Under the pieces are notes generated by a model, which did no database searches, was not told the origin of the DNA, and saw only the letters and a list, made by a program, of their open reading frames with translations. This document shows positions 23,096 through 34,089 of a DNA stretch of 64,000 bases, piece after piece; position 1 is the stretch's first letter; the number at the start of each line of letters is the position of its first letter. This DNA is from Poecilobothrus nobilitatus. Taxonomy: Eukaryota; Arthropoda; Insecta; Diptera; Dolichopodidae. A program made the translations under genes and the position numbers. The stretch is taken from the NCBI GenBank assembly GCA_947095535.1, contig OX352773.1, forward strand, positions 88,508,670 to 88,572,669, given 5' to 3'.

Positions 23096-25190
23096 ATATA
23101 TAATTATTATAATTAGATATAATATATAATTAAATAAAAAATAAATATATACATAATTAATACTATCATTATTAAATAATAAATAATAAAATAAAAGTAA
23201 TAAAATTCCTGTGTAATAGATGGCACACAAAGCACACAAATAAAAATATAGTCTAGTCCACAAATAAAATATAGTATAAATAGTCTTGTACAGTAGCTAC
23301 AGTCGAGTAATCAATAGCTTAGTCAAACTAATAAATTTCAGAAATTGAAGCTTCGTCAAATATGAATAATAAATGGTTAAGTGGATATGTCATATGCTTC
23401 TATATAGTGGAAAGGAGAAGAAAAAAATACATATACATATATCTATGTATATTAAGTGTATGCATGCAGTAAGATAGTGAAATTTTTTTTTTGTTGTAGT
23501 GACCAATGAGTGACTAAATGAAAAATTGTATAAAAAAATGTATATGAAAATATGTATTCCATTACAAAAGATTCTGAAACGTTAAAGTTTAGAACACCAA
23601 AATTGATTAGGAAATAAAATTAATTAAAATTTATTTTTCAAAGATTAAGAGTTCTATAGAACTGAACGTAAGCATCTATTCTCAAAATTAAGAGGAAATT
23701 TTTGAAAGCGTTTACCCTTGATTCCGGACAATGAACTAAATCGTTTCTTAAGAAAAAAATTTGAATAGTTTTTCTTTTATTCTTATAATATTAAATTCTT
23801 AGAACTATTTTATTATCCATCTATCCATTTCATTCATCATTAAATGGTACTTGTGATCTTTATAATGTACCCATGAAAAATTATAACAAAAAAAAAAAAG
23901 AAAATACTTATTTTATATTCATTTTAATTATTTTTTAAATAATTAAAAATTAAAATTACAAAAAAAAAGCAAAAAAATCAGAGAAAAATTAAAACACCAA
24001 AGAAAATTTTTGCATATACAAAAAACGACCCAACTACGTGTCATTTTTGACAAAAGTACAAAAAAAAAAACTGGACTCTTTACTAATTCTTTACAGAATA
24101 CTGTACAGAAGATATTAACTAAAATTGCCATCATCTTACCGTTATACAGAGTAGTTAATCTTAAAGAGGTCTTAAAAAACAAAAGAACAAATAAAGACCA
24201 TTAATCACTATCATGACAATCGTTTCCATTTAAATTTTTGGATAAAAAAAAAATTTAATAAAACTTTTATTTGTTTTACATGACCATTCAACTTTGATTT
24301 GATTTTGATGATGATAATATTATGCTCTACATTTTTCAACTGGTCATAATTTTTATTTCTTTCAGTTCTTCAGTATTCAATTGTTTCCTATGGTTTCAGT
24401 TTTTAAAAGATTTAAAAAGAAAAAAACAAAAAAACCAAAAAAAGGGTTTCTGACCTTGTTCTCTGTTCTGTTAACTTTTGTACCTACTTTTTTTTTTGCT
24501 TATTGTTTCATAATTTTTTTGTTTTTTTGTTTTGTTTCCCCATCCATCCATACATCACCAAAAGCTTGATGAAATTCAAACAAGACCTTATTTTTTTTGT
24601 TGTTATTTTAACTTTATTTTGTTGTTTTTGTTTTTCGTTTTAGTTGTCAAAAAATATTCAACTTCAACTTTCAGATCAACTACTGATTAAATCAAAAGTA
24701 TATAAAAAAAAGTAAACTATTTCAAAAAACTTAAAAAAAGTTTATCTGATACTAAAAAATCTCGCAAAAATTAAGCGCAAAATATTTAAACTGAACCGCA
24801 CAAAAAAAAAAAACAAAAAAAGCCCCAACAATAGAAAATGCAAAAATACGTGTTCTGAATCTGGTGGACCAAATTTTAATTTTAATTTTTGTTTTGCTTT
24901 AAATGTCCACTATTTTGTTCAATTACTCGTACTCGTATTTATGCGATGGTCAAACACAATGTTTTGCAAAAACAAGAAAATCATTAAATTAAAAGTGATT
25001 TAAGTTATAATCATACAAAATTATTATCATCATGTGTTCGGCAATTCATATTCAAATGAATTGCATTCGAACGGTTAATTTAATGCTGGTAATATAAATT
25101 ATTTTGTAAGTATTTTGGAAAAATTTATTTAATCATTTTATTGTTTTTTTATTTTAATGTAAAATATACATACATATATATATTTTTTTT
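23096..25190. other. AT-rich non-coding DNA
   Basis: No gene seen. Short frames at 23,943-24,204 and 24,381-24,569 are low complexity and lack family features. A patch at about 24,845-24,955 with CGTGTTCTGAATCTGGTGG and TACTCGTACTCGTA, and CATTCGAACGG near 25,065, are more complex than average but have no recognisable identity. Confidence 0.5.
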
Positions 25191-25563
25191 CCTAAGGGAG
25201 GTGGGAATCTTCCAAAGGCACCAAGAATTCCCCTTGGTAGTGTCAGATTCTTATTGACTAAACCCACCTCCTCCAACATTGAATTGAGAGTGGGACTGTA
25301 AGGAAACAATGAATCCGCCTATTATTATTACAATTTTTCTAACAGTGACAATAGCCGTTACAATAGGTACAACATGCAGTAGTATATATATAATACCTTC
25401 CTGCATGCTATAACTAAAGATATAGCTCCACTATAACAGTTAAATTATTATTATTATTATTAATTATACGATATATATACATTAACTACTACATATTTTT
25501 TATTTATATGACCTGATAGAGGTTTGAACCCAAGACCCTCTGATTGAAAGGCTGGCGACTTAA
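25191..25563 (-). repeat. SINE group C copy 2, short form
   Basis: The minus strand has the B-box region GGGTCTTGGGTTCAAACC, then the AT-rich middle, one ATT array (about 25,447-25,465), a block containing TATAGTGGAGCTATATC, and a tail CTGACACTACCAAGGGGAAT. The same blocks occur in the same order at 7759-8464, but here only one ATT array and one internal unit are present. The A box is largely lost at the 25,560 end. Confidence 0.75.
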
Positions 25564-25879
25564 ATGTAACTAAAAATATATATGTATTTAATTTAATGAA
25601 TGATAATTAAAGCTCTATATCAAATTTTTTTTATTATTTTCGTTTTAAATTTCATTTGGCACTTTATTGTATAGTTTTAATCCTTTTTATATAGAAGTCT
25701 TCTTAATTTTTTCATTTTGACAAAATTTTCTATAATTGCAAATTTCATATATCTACTATACATTAATTCGAAATAAAGGAAACTTGATGTATGATCAGAT
25801 TCTCTCGATGAGGTGAATCTAAGTTTACCTTAATCTACTTAAATTTAATCTCTTCGCAAAAAGTTTTATTTATTTATTT

Positions 25880-26085
25880 TGATTCTCCCACTACATACAA
25901 TGTGTTGAGCAAATAAATCAACCTTTCCTTTTCAGGTGTCGTTATTATACAAGTACAAGTAAATTATAATTATATTATTTATTTTGTTTACATTGTATTA
26001 TTATATTTTTTATAATATTTTTTCCCTGATTGGCATTTGAATCCGAGACCTTTTGCCTTCTCTAAAGGATTTTTGTCAAATAAAA
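25880..26085 (-). repeat. SINE group D copy 1, shares group A tail
   Basis: The minus strand starts TTTTATTTGACAAAAATCC, has a degraded B box (TCGGATTCAAATGCC near 26,045), an AT-rich middle (AATGTAAACAAAATAAAT), TTACTTGTACTTGTATAATA, then CACCTGAAAAGGAAAGGTTG and a tail ending ATGTAGTGGGAGAATC. The last two blocks correspond to the group A 3' module (CGCCTGAAAAGGAAAGG and ATGTGGCAGAGAATGC). The start resembles that of group C at 8464-8451. Confidence 0.65.
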
Positions 26086-27611
26086 GATATGATTTTAAAA
26101 TTTTCTTAGCAAACTGAAATTATGCTAAGAAGCCCTTTATTAATAATAAAAAAAAAATCCTAAATATCTATTGTTAAGGGCCTAATAGCCTAATTTAATT
26201 CTAATAAAGAAGTAAGCTTCTCGAAACAATATTACCATATTTTATTTTTAACCAGAAAATATAAAAGTAAAAACAACTTCATTGAGGTGTAAGAGTTTCT
26301 TTTCAAAACCAGGTGAAAATTATTTCAATGTTAAGCGAACTTGGCTCACGTTAACACTGTATAAAAATAAATGTGCAAAATTATGAAAAATTTGAATCAT
26401 AATTAACTTCTAAATCATATAATCAACTCCAAAAATGTATAATACTCCTATACATACTTTGTAATTCCGGATTTTCTTCATGTTAATTATGATAAAAAAG
26501 CGTTAAAGTATTGTTTTAATTTATTTTTTTTTTAACTTTATTTGAGGTTTCCAAATTAAATTTATAAATTTTTATAAAACTAAAAAAAAATCAACATTTC
26601 TAAGAAACACAATTTCAAAAAAATAACTTTTTAGTTTCTTTTTATGAAACAACAAATAAAGCATTTGTATGTAACTAGAAAAAAAAAATGAATTCCGGAA
26701 CATGCGTTATATTATTACACTTTATTGAAGCAAAATTATCAGAGTATTTTAAAATTACTGCGATATTGTTGTGATGTTTCTTTGTATTATATTTGTTTTA
26801 TGTTAAAAATATAATGATGTTAAGCAATTCAGTAAGACAATTTTTTGTTTTTAAATTATTTCAAATGGAATATTCTCAGGAATTTTAATTATTACGTAAG
26901 GAGTCACAGTCAGTTTAGTATAAATACAGTATATAAATTAAAATACATATAATTGTTATTTTCTAAATAAAACTTTATAGTAGTGGGTTTTTTTTTTTTT
27001 TTTGGATTATTGGTATGAAACAAAAAAAAAAGTTTTAAAAAAGAGAAAAAAAAAAGTTTTGAAAGAAAAAAAATGACAGAAAAGACAAATTAATGTTAAC
27101 CAGTAGCAAAAGAATTTTATAATAAATACAAACGCATGTAAAGTTGTCACCATATGATGATTTTTTGAACATTAATTTTTTGTTTTTAATCTTTTTTTTT
27201 AATAATCGGTATGTAAAATCTTAGGATTCTAAAGAATAAAAATAAAGAATCAAATGGAAATTTTTGAGAGGATAAAAACTTAAAAAACTAATTCTCTTTA
27301 TTTTAATTATACATATTTCTTTTGCTGATCTTGATGGATTTTAAATTAAGTAATAAAAACAAAAATTCTATTTAAGTTTAATATGCGTCTTACAGAATAT
27401 TAATTGCTACTTTCTTAATTGCTGCTCTTATATAACTTCTCAATAACTATCATTATCATATTATATTAAACTATATCCTTAAGTAAGCTTAAGCTTGTAT
27501 GAAAATTGTTTGTAATAAAATTTAAAATGTTTCAATTGACTTTTTACTATATATTTATGTGAAATGTTACAAAATTTTGTTTCACAGCTGTTGAGTTTTA
27601 AATCATAAAGT
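26086..27611. other. AT-rich non-coding DNA
   Basis: No gene or ordered repeat recognised. Long A and T runs near 26,990-27,075. Ends at the left boundary of the MULE. Confidence 0.5.
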
Positions 27612-27617
27612 ATAACC

Positions 27618-27678
27618 TAAGGGACTACCTAAGGGACTTATGACACAAAATAAAATATTAAAGTATATCACATCTCCC
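27618..27678 (+). repeat. Left terminal repeat of the MULE
   Basis: ACCTAAGGGACTACCTAAGG is a short tandem of CTAAGGGACT, followed by ACTTATGACACAAAATAAA. About 26 of 33 bases agree, by eye, with the reverse complement of about 31,243-31,210. Confidence 0.6.
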
Positions 27679-27774
27679 TTTTCCATTTAAAATAAGAATT
27701 AAGGTCCATGGGTCATAATTCTTTTTTATAATATTTCAAACTTAAAAAAATTGGCAATAATTTCAATTAAAGCC

Positions 27775-27860
27775 TGAGCATCTACACGAGCCCCGCGTCC
27801 GTCTACACGTTTTTGGCGCAGCACAGCTACGCGTCATGCGGTGATATGGCCCCTTTTCCA
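27775..27860. other. G+C-rich patch inside the MULE 5' region
   Basis: GCCCCGCGTCCGTCTACACG and GCGCAGCACAGCTACGCGTC are unlike the surrounding DNA. No coding frame is recognisable. It may be a transposase-binding or promoter region of the element, or sequence captured by it, as MULEs are known to do. Confidence 0.4.
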
Positions 27861-28032
27861 AAGGTTTAAATCAAACAAATTGTAGTAAAATCAAAACATT
27901 TTCAGTGACTTCAAAAATTAATAAAACTTTTCATTGAATTATCCTTCAGTTTTGACATTATCTTAAGCCAGCTTAATGTTATTATGGTTCGGCCTTTATA
28001 ATGAAGCAAAAGTGTAATACCAGTGTAGTACC

Positions 28033-28266
28033 AGTTTATATTACATAATTAAGTCTCTCTTTTCTGTAATTTAACTTATAACAGTATTTTATGAATAGTG
28101 AAGAGAAATCATATCATATTGGCGTTGTAATTTATCAGTGTTCTAAGTAATACTAGTTTCTATTAAATAATTAAGTCTCTCTTCTCTGAACTTAACTTAT
28201 AACAGTAATTTTATAAATAATGAAAAGAAATTATATCATATTGGCGTTGTATTTATCAGTGTTCTA
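28033..28266 (+). repeat. 122-bp tandem duplication upstream of the MULE transposase
   Basis: Two adjacent copies with a period of about 122 bp. Each contains AATTAAGTCTCTCTT, AACTTATAACAGTA, ATCATATTGGCGTTGTA and TTATCAGTGTTCTA. Copy 1 starts near 28,033 and copy 2 near 28,155. They end 40 bp before the transposase ATG, so they probably contain the promoter and leader. Confidence 0.85.
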
Positions 28267-28304
28267 TTAAAATTGTTTGAGTTCAGTGAAGTGTAGTGAA
28301 AAAA

Positions 28305-30897
28305 ATGGATGCTGATATCGATATTGAAAATTGGAAAACATTTTTAAATGTATTTGTTATTGTCATGAAACGCAGCATTGTAAGGCCAGTTTAACAATTG
28401 ATTTTGCCAAAAATTAAATTATAAGAAAAAATCAGGCTTTACATCCACATGTTTATGCAGAAGATTAAATGAAAATGCTAAATTCAATGAAAGACGATTG
28501 TAAATCAGTTTATTCACCGGCGACTAAATCTTTGAAAGGAAAACTTTCAGTAAGAGAAATTTTTTATGTAAATCGCCAAGATAACGTTTCCAACGATACT
28601 TTGGTACAATTTAATTATATTAAAAGAACTTTATATAGAATTAAAACTGAAACACTGCCAAAATCACTAAGAACTCCAAAAGATATTAAAAAAATGTTTG
28701 AAGAAAATGAAATTGTAAAAAATAAATTTAGTGTTTCAAAATTTGATCAAAATAAAACTTTTTATAAATATATACAGTAATTGAAACAATAAATAGTATT
28801 GCTTGTACAATTTTTATGTCTACAAAAATTGCTGAAATAATCAGTTCAAATTTTTCAATAACATCAGAACGTAATTATCTTGTTGATGGTACATTTAAAA
28901 TTGTGCCACATTGTAGCTACAATCAATTACTAATTGTTTTTATATCACACTCTGAACATGTAAGTATTAAAATTATTATAAATTTATAATTATAAAATAC
29001 ATTATTTTAATTTAAATTTTTGTATTTAAGGTGTTCCCGTTTCTATACATTTTATTGAAAAATAAAAAAAGTAAGCAAATACACCCATGTGTTTCAATTC
29101 ATAAATGCGAATTTGTTTGAATTTAAACCGTATTCATTTCGCACTAACTTTGAAGATAGATTTAGAAATGCAATTAAAAGTGTATTCCCATTAACTAAAA
29201 TTAGAGGTTGTTGGTTATACTATACCAGAGCCATTACGAGAGCGGCTACAAAAAAAATTAAAATTTTTTTAGTTACATTAGAAAATAATAAAAATTAAAA
29301 ATATTACAGGTGCCTAAAAATAGCAAATTTTCAATTTTTCAGCATTAATATCTCTTAAACATGGGGTGGTGCAAAAAAGTTTTCTAAGGAAACTTATACT
29401 AATTCTAAAAGTTCTTTCTTGTCTTAAAATTTCAGGTCCCTATCTAAAGGCGTGCCGGAGTTATGAAAAAAAAAATTTGATGCAAAATGTGCTTTTCACA
29501 TAACGGTAAATTTCAATAGTAAATTACAAAATATTGCATAATTTTAATATTGCTTTATGTAGATAATAAAATGTTCGGTATTCTGGTGGTTTTAGATTGC
29601 AAAACTATTACGCAGAGCCTGAGATATATACATCTGAAAATGGGGCTTTTTCGCAATTTTGAAGAGCTGTAACTCTGGAATCCTATATAACTAAAATAAA
29701 CCTAATAAAAATTTTTATTATTACCATTATTCAAACCAAAGGACATCATAAATGCATTTGAAATTTTAAAAATGGAATCAGCAACTCACTATTCATTTCT
29801 TTTAGCACCATTCATTTCTTATTTCGAAAAACAGTGGATTATAGAAGCAAGATTAATAATTTTTAAAAAAATTTTAAAAAAATGTGCTTATTAGTTTCAC
29901 TCTGCCCGTCCGTCCGTCTGTTTACAAAACTTCTACACCGTTAAAGATAGAGAAAAAAAATTTAACCATGGGTAGGTCTCATAAAAAAAATAATTTTGTG
30001 GAACAACTTTTTCATGTAGCCCCATCCATTACGGAGCTACAGCCCCTCAAACTTTGAAAAAGCCCTATTTTTAAATGCATATATCTTATGTTCTGCTTAA
30101 GATTTTTTCAATCTGAAAATGTCATTCGACAGGTATTAGTTTTAGCTTTGTAAATTAATATCAAAATTATACAATTTTTTTAAATTTAGTATTTAAATTT
30201 ACCGTTATGTGAAAACCAAATTTTGCATGATTTTCCTACTCTCATAACCTGCGCACGCTTTTATATAGAGGAAATTTTGAGGCAAGAAAGAATTTTTAAA
30301 ATTAGTATAAGTTTGCTCAGCAAATTTTTTTGGGCCACCCCCTGTTTATGAGCTATTAGGGCTCAAAAATTGAAAATTTGCTATTTTTAAACACCTGTAA
30401 CTTAAGCACCTGTACAAATTTTTCTTCGGCAAGATATAAAAATTAAAGCTCCAGTAATATATTTTTACGTATGTTAACGGTTTTTCTTAGTTATAAAGGG
30501 TTCCGGACTTACAGTCCCTCCAAATTTCAGAAAAGTGTTATTTTCACATATTTTCTTATTACAAAAAATTTCTTAAATTTTATTTTTTAAATTTTCAAAT
30601 TTTTGTGCATGTCACATCACAATTCTAAACAGTTTGTATTGTGTTTTGGAAATGTGCGCTTTTAAAAACCGTTGGTTTACATTCTACCTTGTTTTTTTCT
30701 CTATTTAATTTAAGGAAACTCCGAAACAATTTTCAGTACATAAACAGAACTTTAGAACTACTAGTAAATTAGAGTACTATAATTCGAAATTGAACAAAAA
30801 ATTTATAAAAAAAGACCAGTTTTATAAATTTATGGATGTTTTATTGGAGGAAGAATTAAATAATACACTCGATTTTATGTCATCAATCGAAGGCTAA
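28305..30897 (+). pseudogene. FLYWCH-type MULE transposase pseudogene
   Basis: Pieces in order: ATG at 28,305 (MDADIDIENWKTF); after a frameshift, CHETQHCKASLTIDFAKN and HPHVYAED (28,360-28,465), which fit the C..C and H.H of a FLYWCH zinc finger; an open frame 28,469-28,780 with LYRIKTETLPKSLRTPKDI; then, one frame off, NYLVDGTFKIVPHCSYNQLL, the first catalytic Asp block (DGTFK). A 71-bp intron with GTAAGT donor and TTTAAG acceptor is at 28,960-29,030, joining in phase to VFPFLYILLKNK. After another frameshift, YTHVFQFINANLFEF and TNFEDRFRNAIKSVFP follow, where the family has TDFE: the second catalytic Asp is Asn here. GCWLYYTRAITRAA fits the GCWFH.CQAI.R block. The last exon (30,715-30,897, 60 codons) is intact, preceded by a pyrimidine-AG acceptor, with AATAAA at 30,957. 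Stops, at least three frameshifts and the lost Asp make it non-functional. Confidence 0.8.
29304..30413. repeat. Inverted-repeat (foldback-like) insertion of family E inside the MULE
   Basis: The ends are exact inverted nonamers, TTACAGGTG (29,304-29,312) and CACCTGTAA (30,392-30,400). The arms stay alike for about 350 bp: 29,313-29,690 and, reversed, 30,391-30,000. Shared strings include AAAATAGCAAATTTTCAATT, CTTATACTAATT, TTCTTTCTTG and CACATAACGGTAAATTT. The loop holds GTTTCACTCTGCCCGTCCGT and CTGTTTACAAAACTTCTACA. The right side continues to about 30,697 with TTTTGGAAATGTGCGC, also found at 37,771. It lies in what would be the transposase's last intron, so it did not necessarily destroy the coding sequence. 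No target duplication seen. Confidence 0.8.
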
Positions 30898-31091
30898 AAA
30901 TATGTTCTTATAACAAATATTATTTTTTATTTTTTTTAAATGAAATTGATTTTTCTAATAAAAAATATCATAATTAATATATGTATATGTTTTAATAGTA
31001 CTAATAGTCGTTCAGAGTTGGAGTTTTGTTAAAAAAAGAAGATTTACAAAAAATCGAATTAAAATAACTAACACTTCGTTTTTATTTGAAT

Positions 31092-31270
31092 TAAGGGAGT
31101 TATGACACTCTACTTGGTATCATAACTCCCTAAGGAACTTATGACACTTATTAAAATTTTAAAGTGTGACATAAATCCCTTGAAAAAAATATCATAAATC
31201 CCTTAGGGAGTTTTGACACTTTACTTTGTGTTATAATTCCCTAGGGGACTTATGACAAAAGGAGTTATGA
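31092..31270 (-). repeat. Right terminal repeat array of the MULE
   Basis: About six copies of a motif like GGGAGTTATGACACT, or its reverse AGTGTCATAAGTTCC, alternate in direction: AAGGGAGTTATGACACTC at 31,093, CATAACTCCCTAAGGAAC at 31,121, CTTATGACACTT at 31,139, TGTGACATAAATCCCTTG at 31,164, AAATCCCTTAGGGAG at 31,196, and CCTAGGGGACTTATGAC near 31,240. The palindrome around CCCTAGGGG or CCCTTAGGGA lies between units. Longer than the left end, so the array may have expanded. Confidence 0.65.
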
Positions 31271-31275
31271 CATGT

Positions 31276-33735
31276 CACCTCTTTTTTTCAAGTATTAAGT
31301 CTTTTATTATCATTTTATGTCCGAATCCAATTAAAAATATTTGCTCTGACTTACTTATCTTTTTTTTGTCAGTATTGTATGTCAGTATTTCTCAAAAGAT
31401 ACTGGGAATTTTGCAAGGTTTTTTAATTTTGATTATGAAATAATTGATTTTTGTGTTTATGCATTAAAAATTATATTAAAGTATGTACAACAAAAATTTT
31501 CAATAAATTTAGTACAATGTTCTAATCCATATTAATTTTTATTTCTTATTCTAAATTTTTAAAATTCTATTCCTTTTTCGTACAAATTGTATTCGAATAC
31601 ACGTAATTTCAAAATGTGGCATTTTTTTTAAATAATTTTATTAATAAAATTTTTTGCATAAGAAAATCTACCCAAATCCAAGTAACTTTTTCCATCACTT
31701 CAATCTAATTTTCCAATCCTTCTTTTCACATTTGGTTATCCACATTTTTATTATCCTTTAATTCTTATCCTTGACAAAATAAACTGGTGTTATTTTATTT
31801 TATTCTTTTTAATTTTTTTTTTATCATGTAAACTTATTTGTCTTACAACACAAATCTAAAAGACATTTTCCTTAAATATCCTGTAATATATGAATGTAAG
31901 TAAATTACAAAAACAAAAAAAAAAAACAATGTCAAACCAAAAAATAAAAATAAGAAATAATAATAGGTAATAATAATCAAAAAACAATAAAATAACAAGG
32001 AAAGGATACTCTTCAAGAAAAATAAGAACAATTTGCATAAATTAACTTTTCTGTCCTTTTGATTAAAAATAGAGAAGGAGTGTAAGGGTACTCAGCTCAG
32101 AGGTTGATTTCCTGTATTTATTCAATAGAAGAAAAAAAAAATCAAATTTCATCCTTTCTAAATTTTTTATAGCATTACTTTATAGCCCTTATAAAAACCA
32201 TAAAACGACAACAAACAAAACAATAATCTACTGATTTTTATCTTCCCCTGACTACTAAAAATACTTTAAGATTTTTCTCTTATTTAAAATTAAATAAGAA
32301 GTTAATAAAATGTGGGGGATTGTAGATCTGTGTTAAATAAATCTATAGATATTTTTAAAATAAACAAAAAACGGAAGTATTTAATCTTACAATCGTAAAT
32401 ATATCCAAGTAGAAATTTTTTTAAGAGATTGCATTTTTAGAATGCGTTCCGGTATGAGTCCTTTTTTGTTTTTATATATAGAAACTTTTTGTTGTTAAAT
32501 ATACAATACATGATATTTATGCATATATCAATAATTAAATACTATAAGTTTTACTTAAAGATATAAATTTTTAAATAATTTCATATGCATGTATAATTAT
32601 ATATTGTTATTTATATTATATACCTATTGTGGTTGTATTGAACTTGTGTTTTCTAAGACGGCGTTCATAATTTAGAATGTAGTCGAATTCTTTTGTGTTC
32701 AAAATAGAAAGACATGATTTGTATTGTGTAAACAATATTTTATACATATCTTGTCATTTATTGCAAAAAATATACAGATATATACATATATATAAAATTC
32801 AAAGACACCAAAAAATTTTATAAATTAATGAAGTACTAAATAATTGGAATTTAATGTGTCACCATATAAAATATAAATAAAAGAATGCCTTGTAAAAGTA
32901 AAAGGATTCAATAATTAACTTTTAACATATTTCTTTGGTAAATTTTTATTATGTTATATACATATGTACATAATATAATTGTATTATTATTATCATTATA
33001 TTCAAAGAAGTCACTTAAGAAATATGTAACTAGAGTCTATACATATCAAAATATTTAAAATAAAAACTAATATTTAGCCTGATACCTGTGATAAATATTT
33101 TTTGTTGTAAAAGATTCTAAACTTATAATAAAACAAAAATTTGAGAAAACAAAATAAAGAAAAATTAAATTAACTAAAAATAAATATTTTCATTAAATTC
33201 CGACGGTAATTATTTTTTTGATACAATCTTTCTGAGTAACGATATTGAACTTTTCTTAAGAAAAAAAAAAACGACACAATAATATGATAAAATCCCTAAA
33301 ATAAAACTCCATATCTTTAATCCGTCTACATTTTTTATAACAGGCACGATCACGAATATATAAATTATGTAAAAATAACATTTTCGGAAAAAATCGAGAG
33401 CTTTTGTGTTATTTCATAATTTGTAGGAGGCATACAACATTTTTATAAGACTTCCTGCTATAAAGAATTCCTCAAATAGAGAACGTTCACATAGGAATAG
33501 TATACATGCCTCTGAATACAAAGTAAATATATAGAATTTCGTTTATACGTCGTATTTTCTTCAGAAAAAAATTCGAATATTCAACATGCGTTCACTTGGG
33601 TGCGGGATCAAAACTTGTAATTCATTAAAGTGAATCAAAAGTCCCATTAAAATGAAAATAAATTTCGCAACCAAAAAAATGTATATTGAGTATTTTGAAC
33701 AGGTAATTTTGTTATTATTATGTATTTCTATTTAT
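31276..33735. other. AT-rich non-coding DNA
   Basis: No gene seen. Low-complexity frames only. A moderately complex stretch at about 33,345-33,650 includes GAATCAAAAGTCCCAT (33,632-33,647), shared with the palindrome at 549-568. Confidence 0.5.
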
Positions 33736-33945
33736 ATTCTGTGGTTGGGTATAATCAAGCCGCTAATCTTCGCGTCGGGCGGACCACTACCTTCTGTAAA
33801 CAACTATAAGATCCCTTCTAATTCAGAATCTCGCATATATGTACATATATAATATATATTATGTATAAAAATTCTGTAAAAGGCGTATTTCTGTGATTTT
33901 GTAACGAACTATAAACTCCCTCCTAATCAGAATACTGCTTTAAAT
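33736..33945 (+). repeat. Two related repeat units, unclassified
   Basis: Unit 1 (to about 33,835) contains CTTCGCGTCGGGCGGACCAC, then CTGTAAACAACTATAAGATC and CCTTCTAATTCAGAATCTCG. Unit 2 (about 33,870-33,945) contains GATTTTGTAACGAACTATAA, then ACTCCCTCCTAATCAGAATA. The order (TGTAA.A ACTATAA, CCCT.CTAATTCAGAAT) is the same. This suggests a diverged tandem duplication of a dispersed repeat end. Confidence 0.55.
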
Positions 33946-34089
33946 ATTTTAGTGTTGAGTATATAATATGTTAAAAAATTATTAGTAAGTATTCTAGAGT
34001 TGGTTATAAAATATCCAATATCTTTTCGAAATTTTTAATTAGGTAGTGATTTTAGAGTTAGTACAAAATTAGAGGTATTACATTTTTTT

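Larger units (their letters stand above)
27612..31270 (+). mobile_element. Mutator-like (MULE) DNA transposon with nested insertion
   Basis: A FLYWCH/MULE transposase pseudogene (28,305-30,897) lies between related inverted end sequences. The left end (about 27,618-27,678) has CTAAGGGACTTATGACACAA. The right end (about 31,092-31,270), read on the minus strand, has CCTAGGGAATTATAACACAA, with several more AGGGA-TTATGACAC-like iterations in both directions. Iterated terminal motifs are common in MULEs. I could not fix the exact ends or the expected 9-10 bp target duplication. Inside lie a 122-bp tandem duplication upstream of the transposase, and an inverted-repeat element (29,304-30,413) in the second intron. 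Inactive by its coding lesions. Confidence 0.7.
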
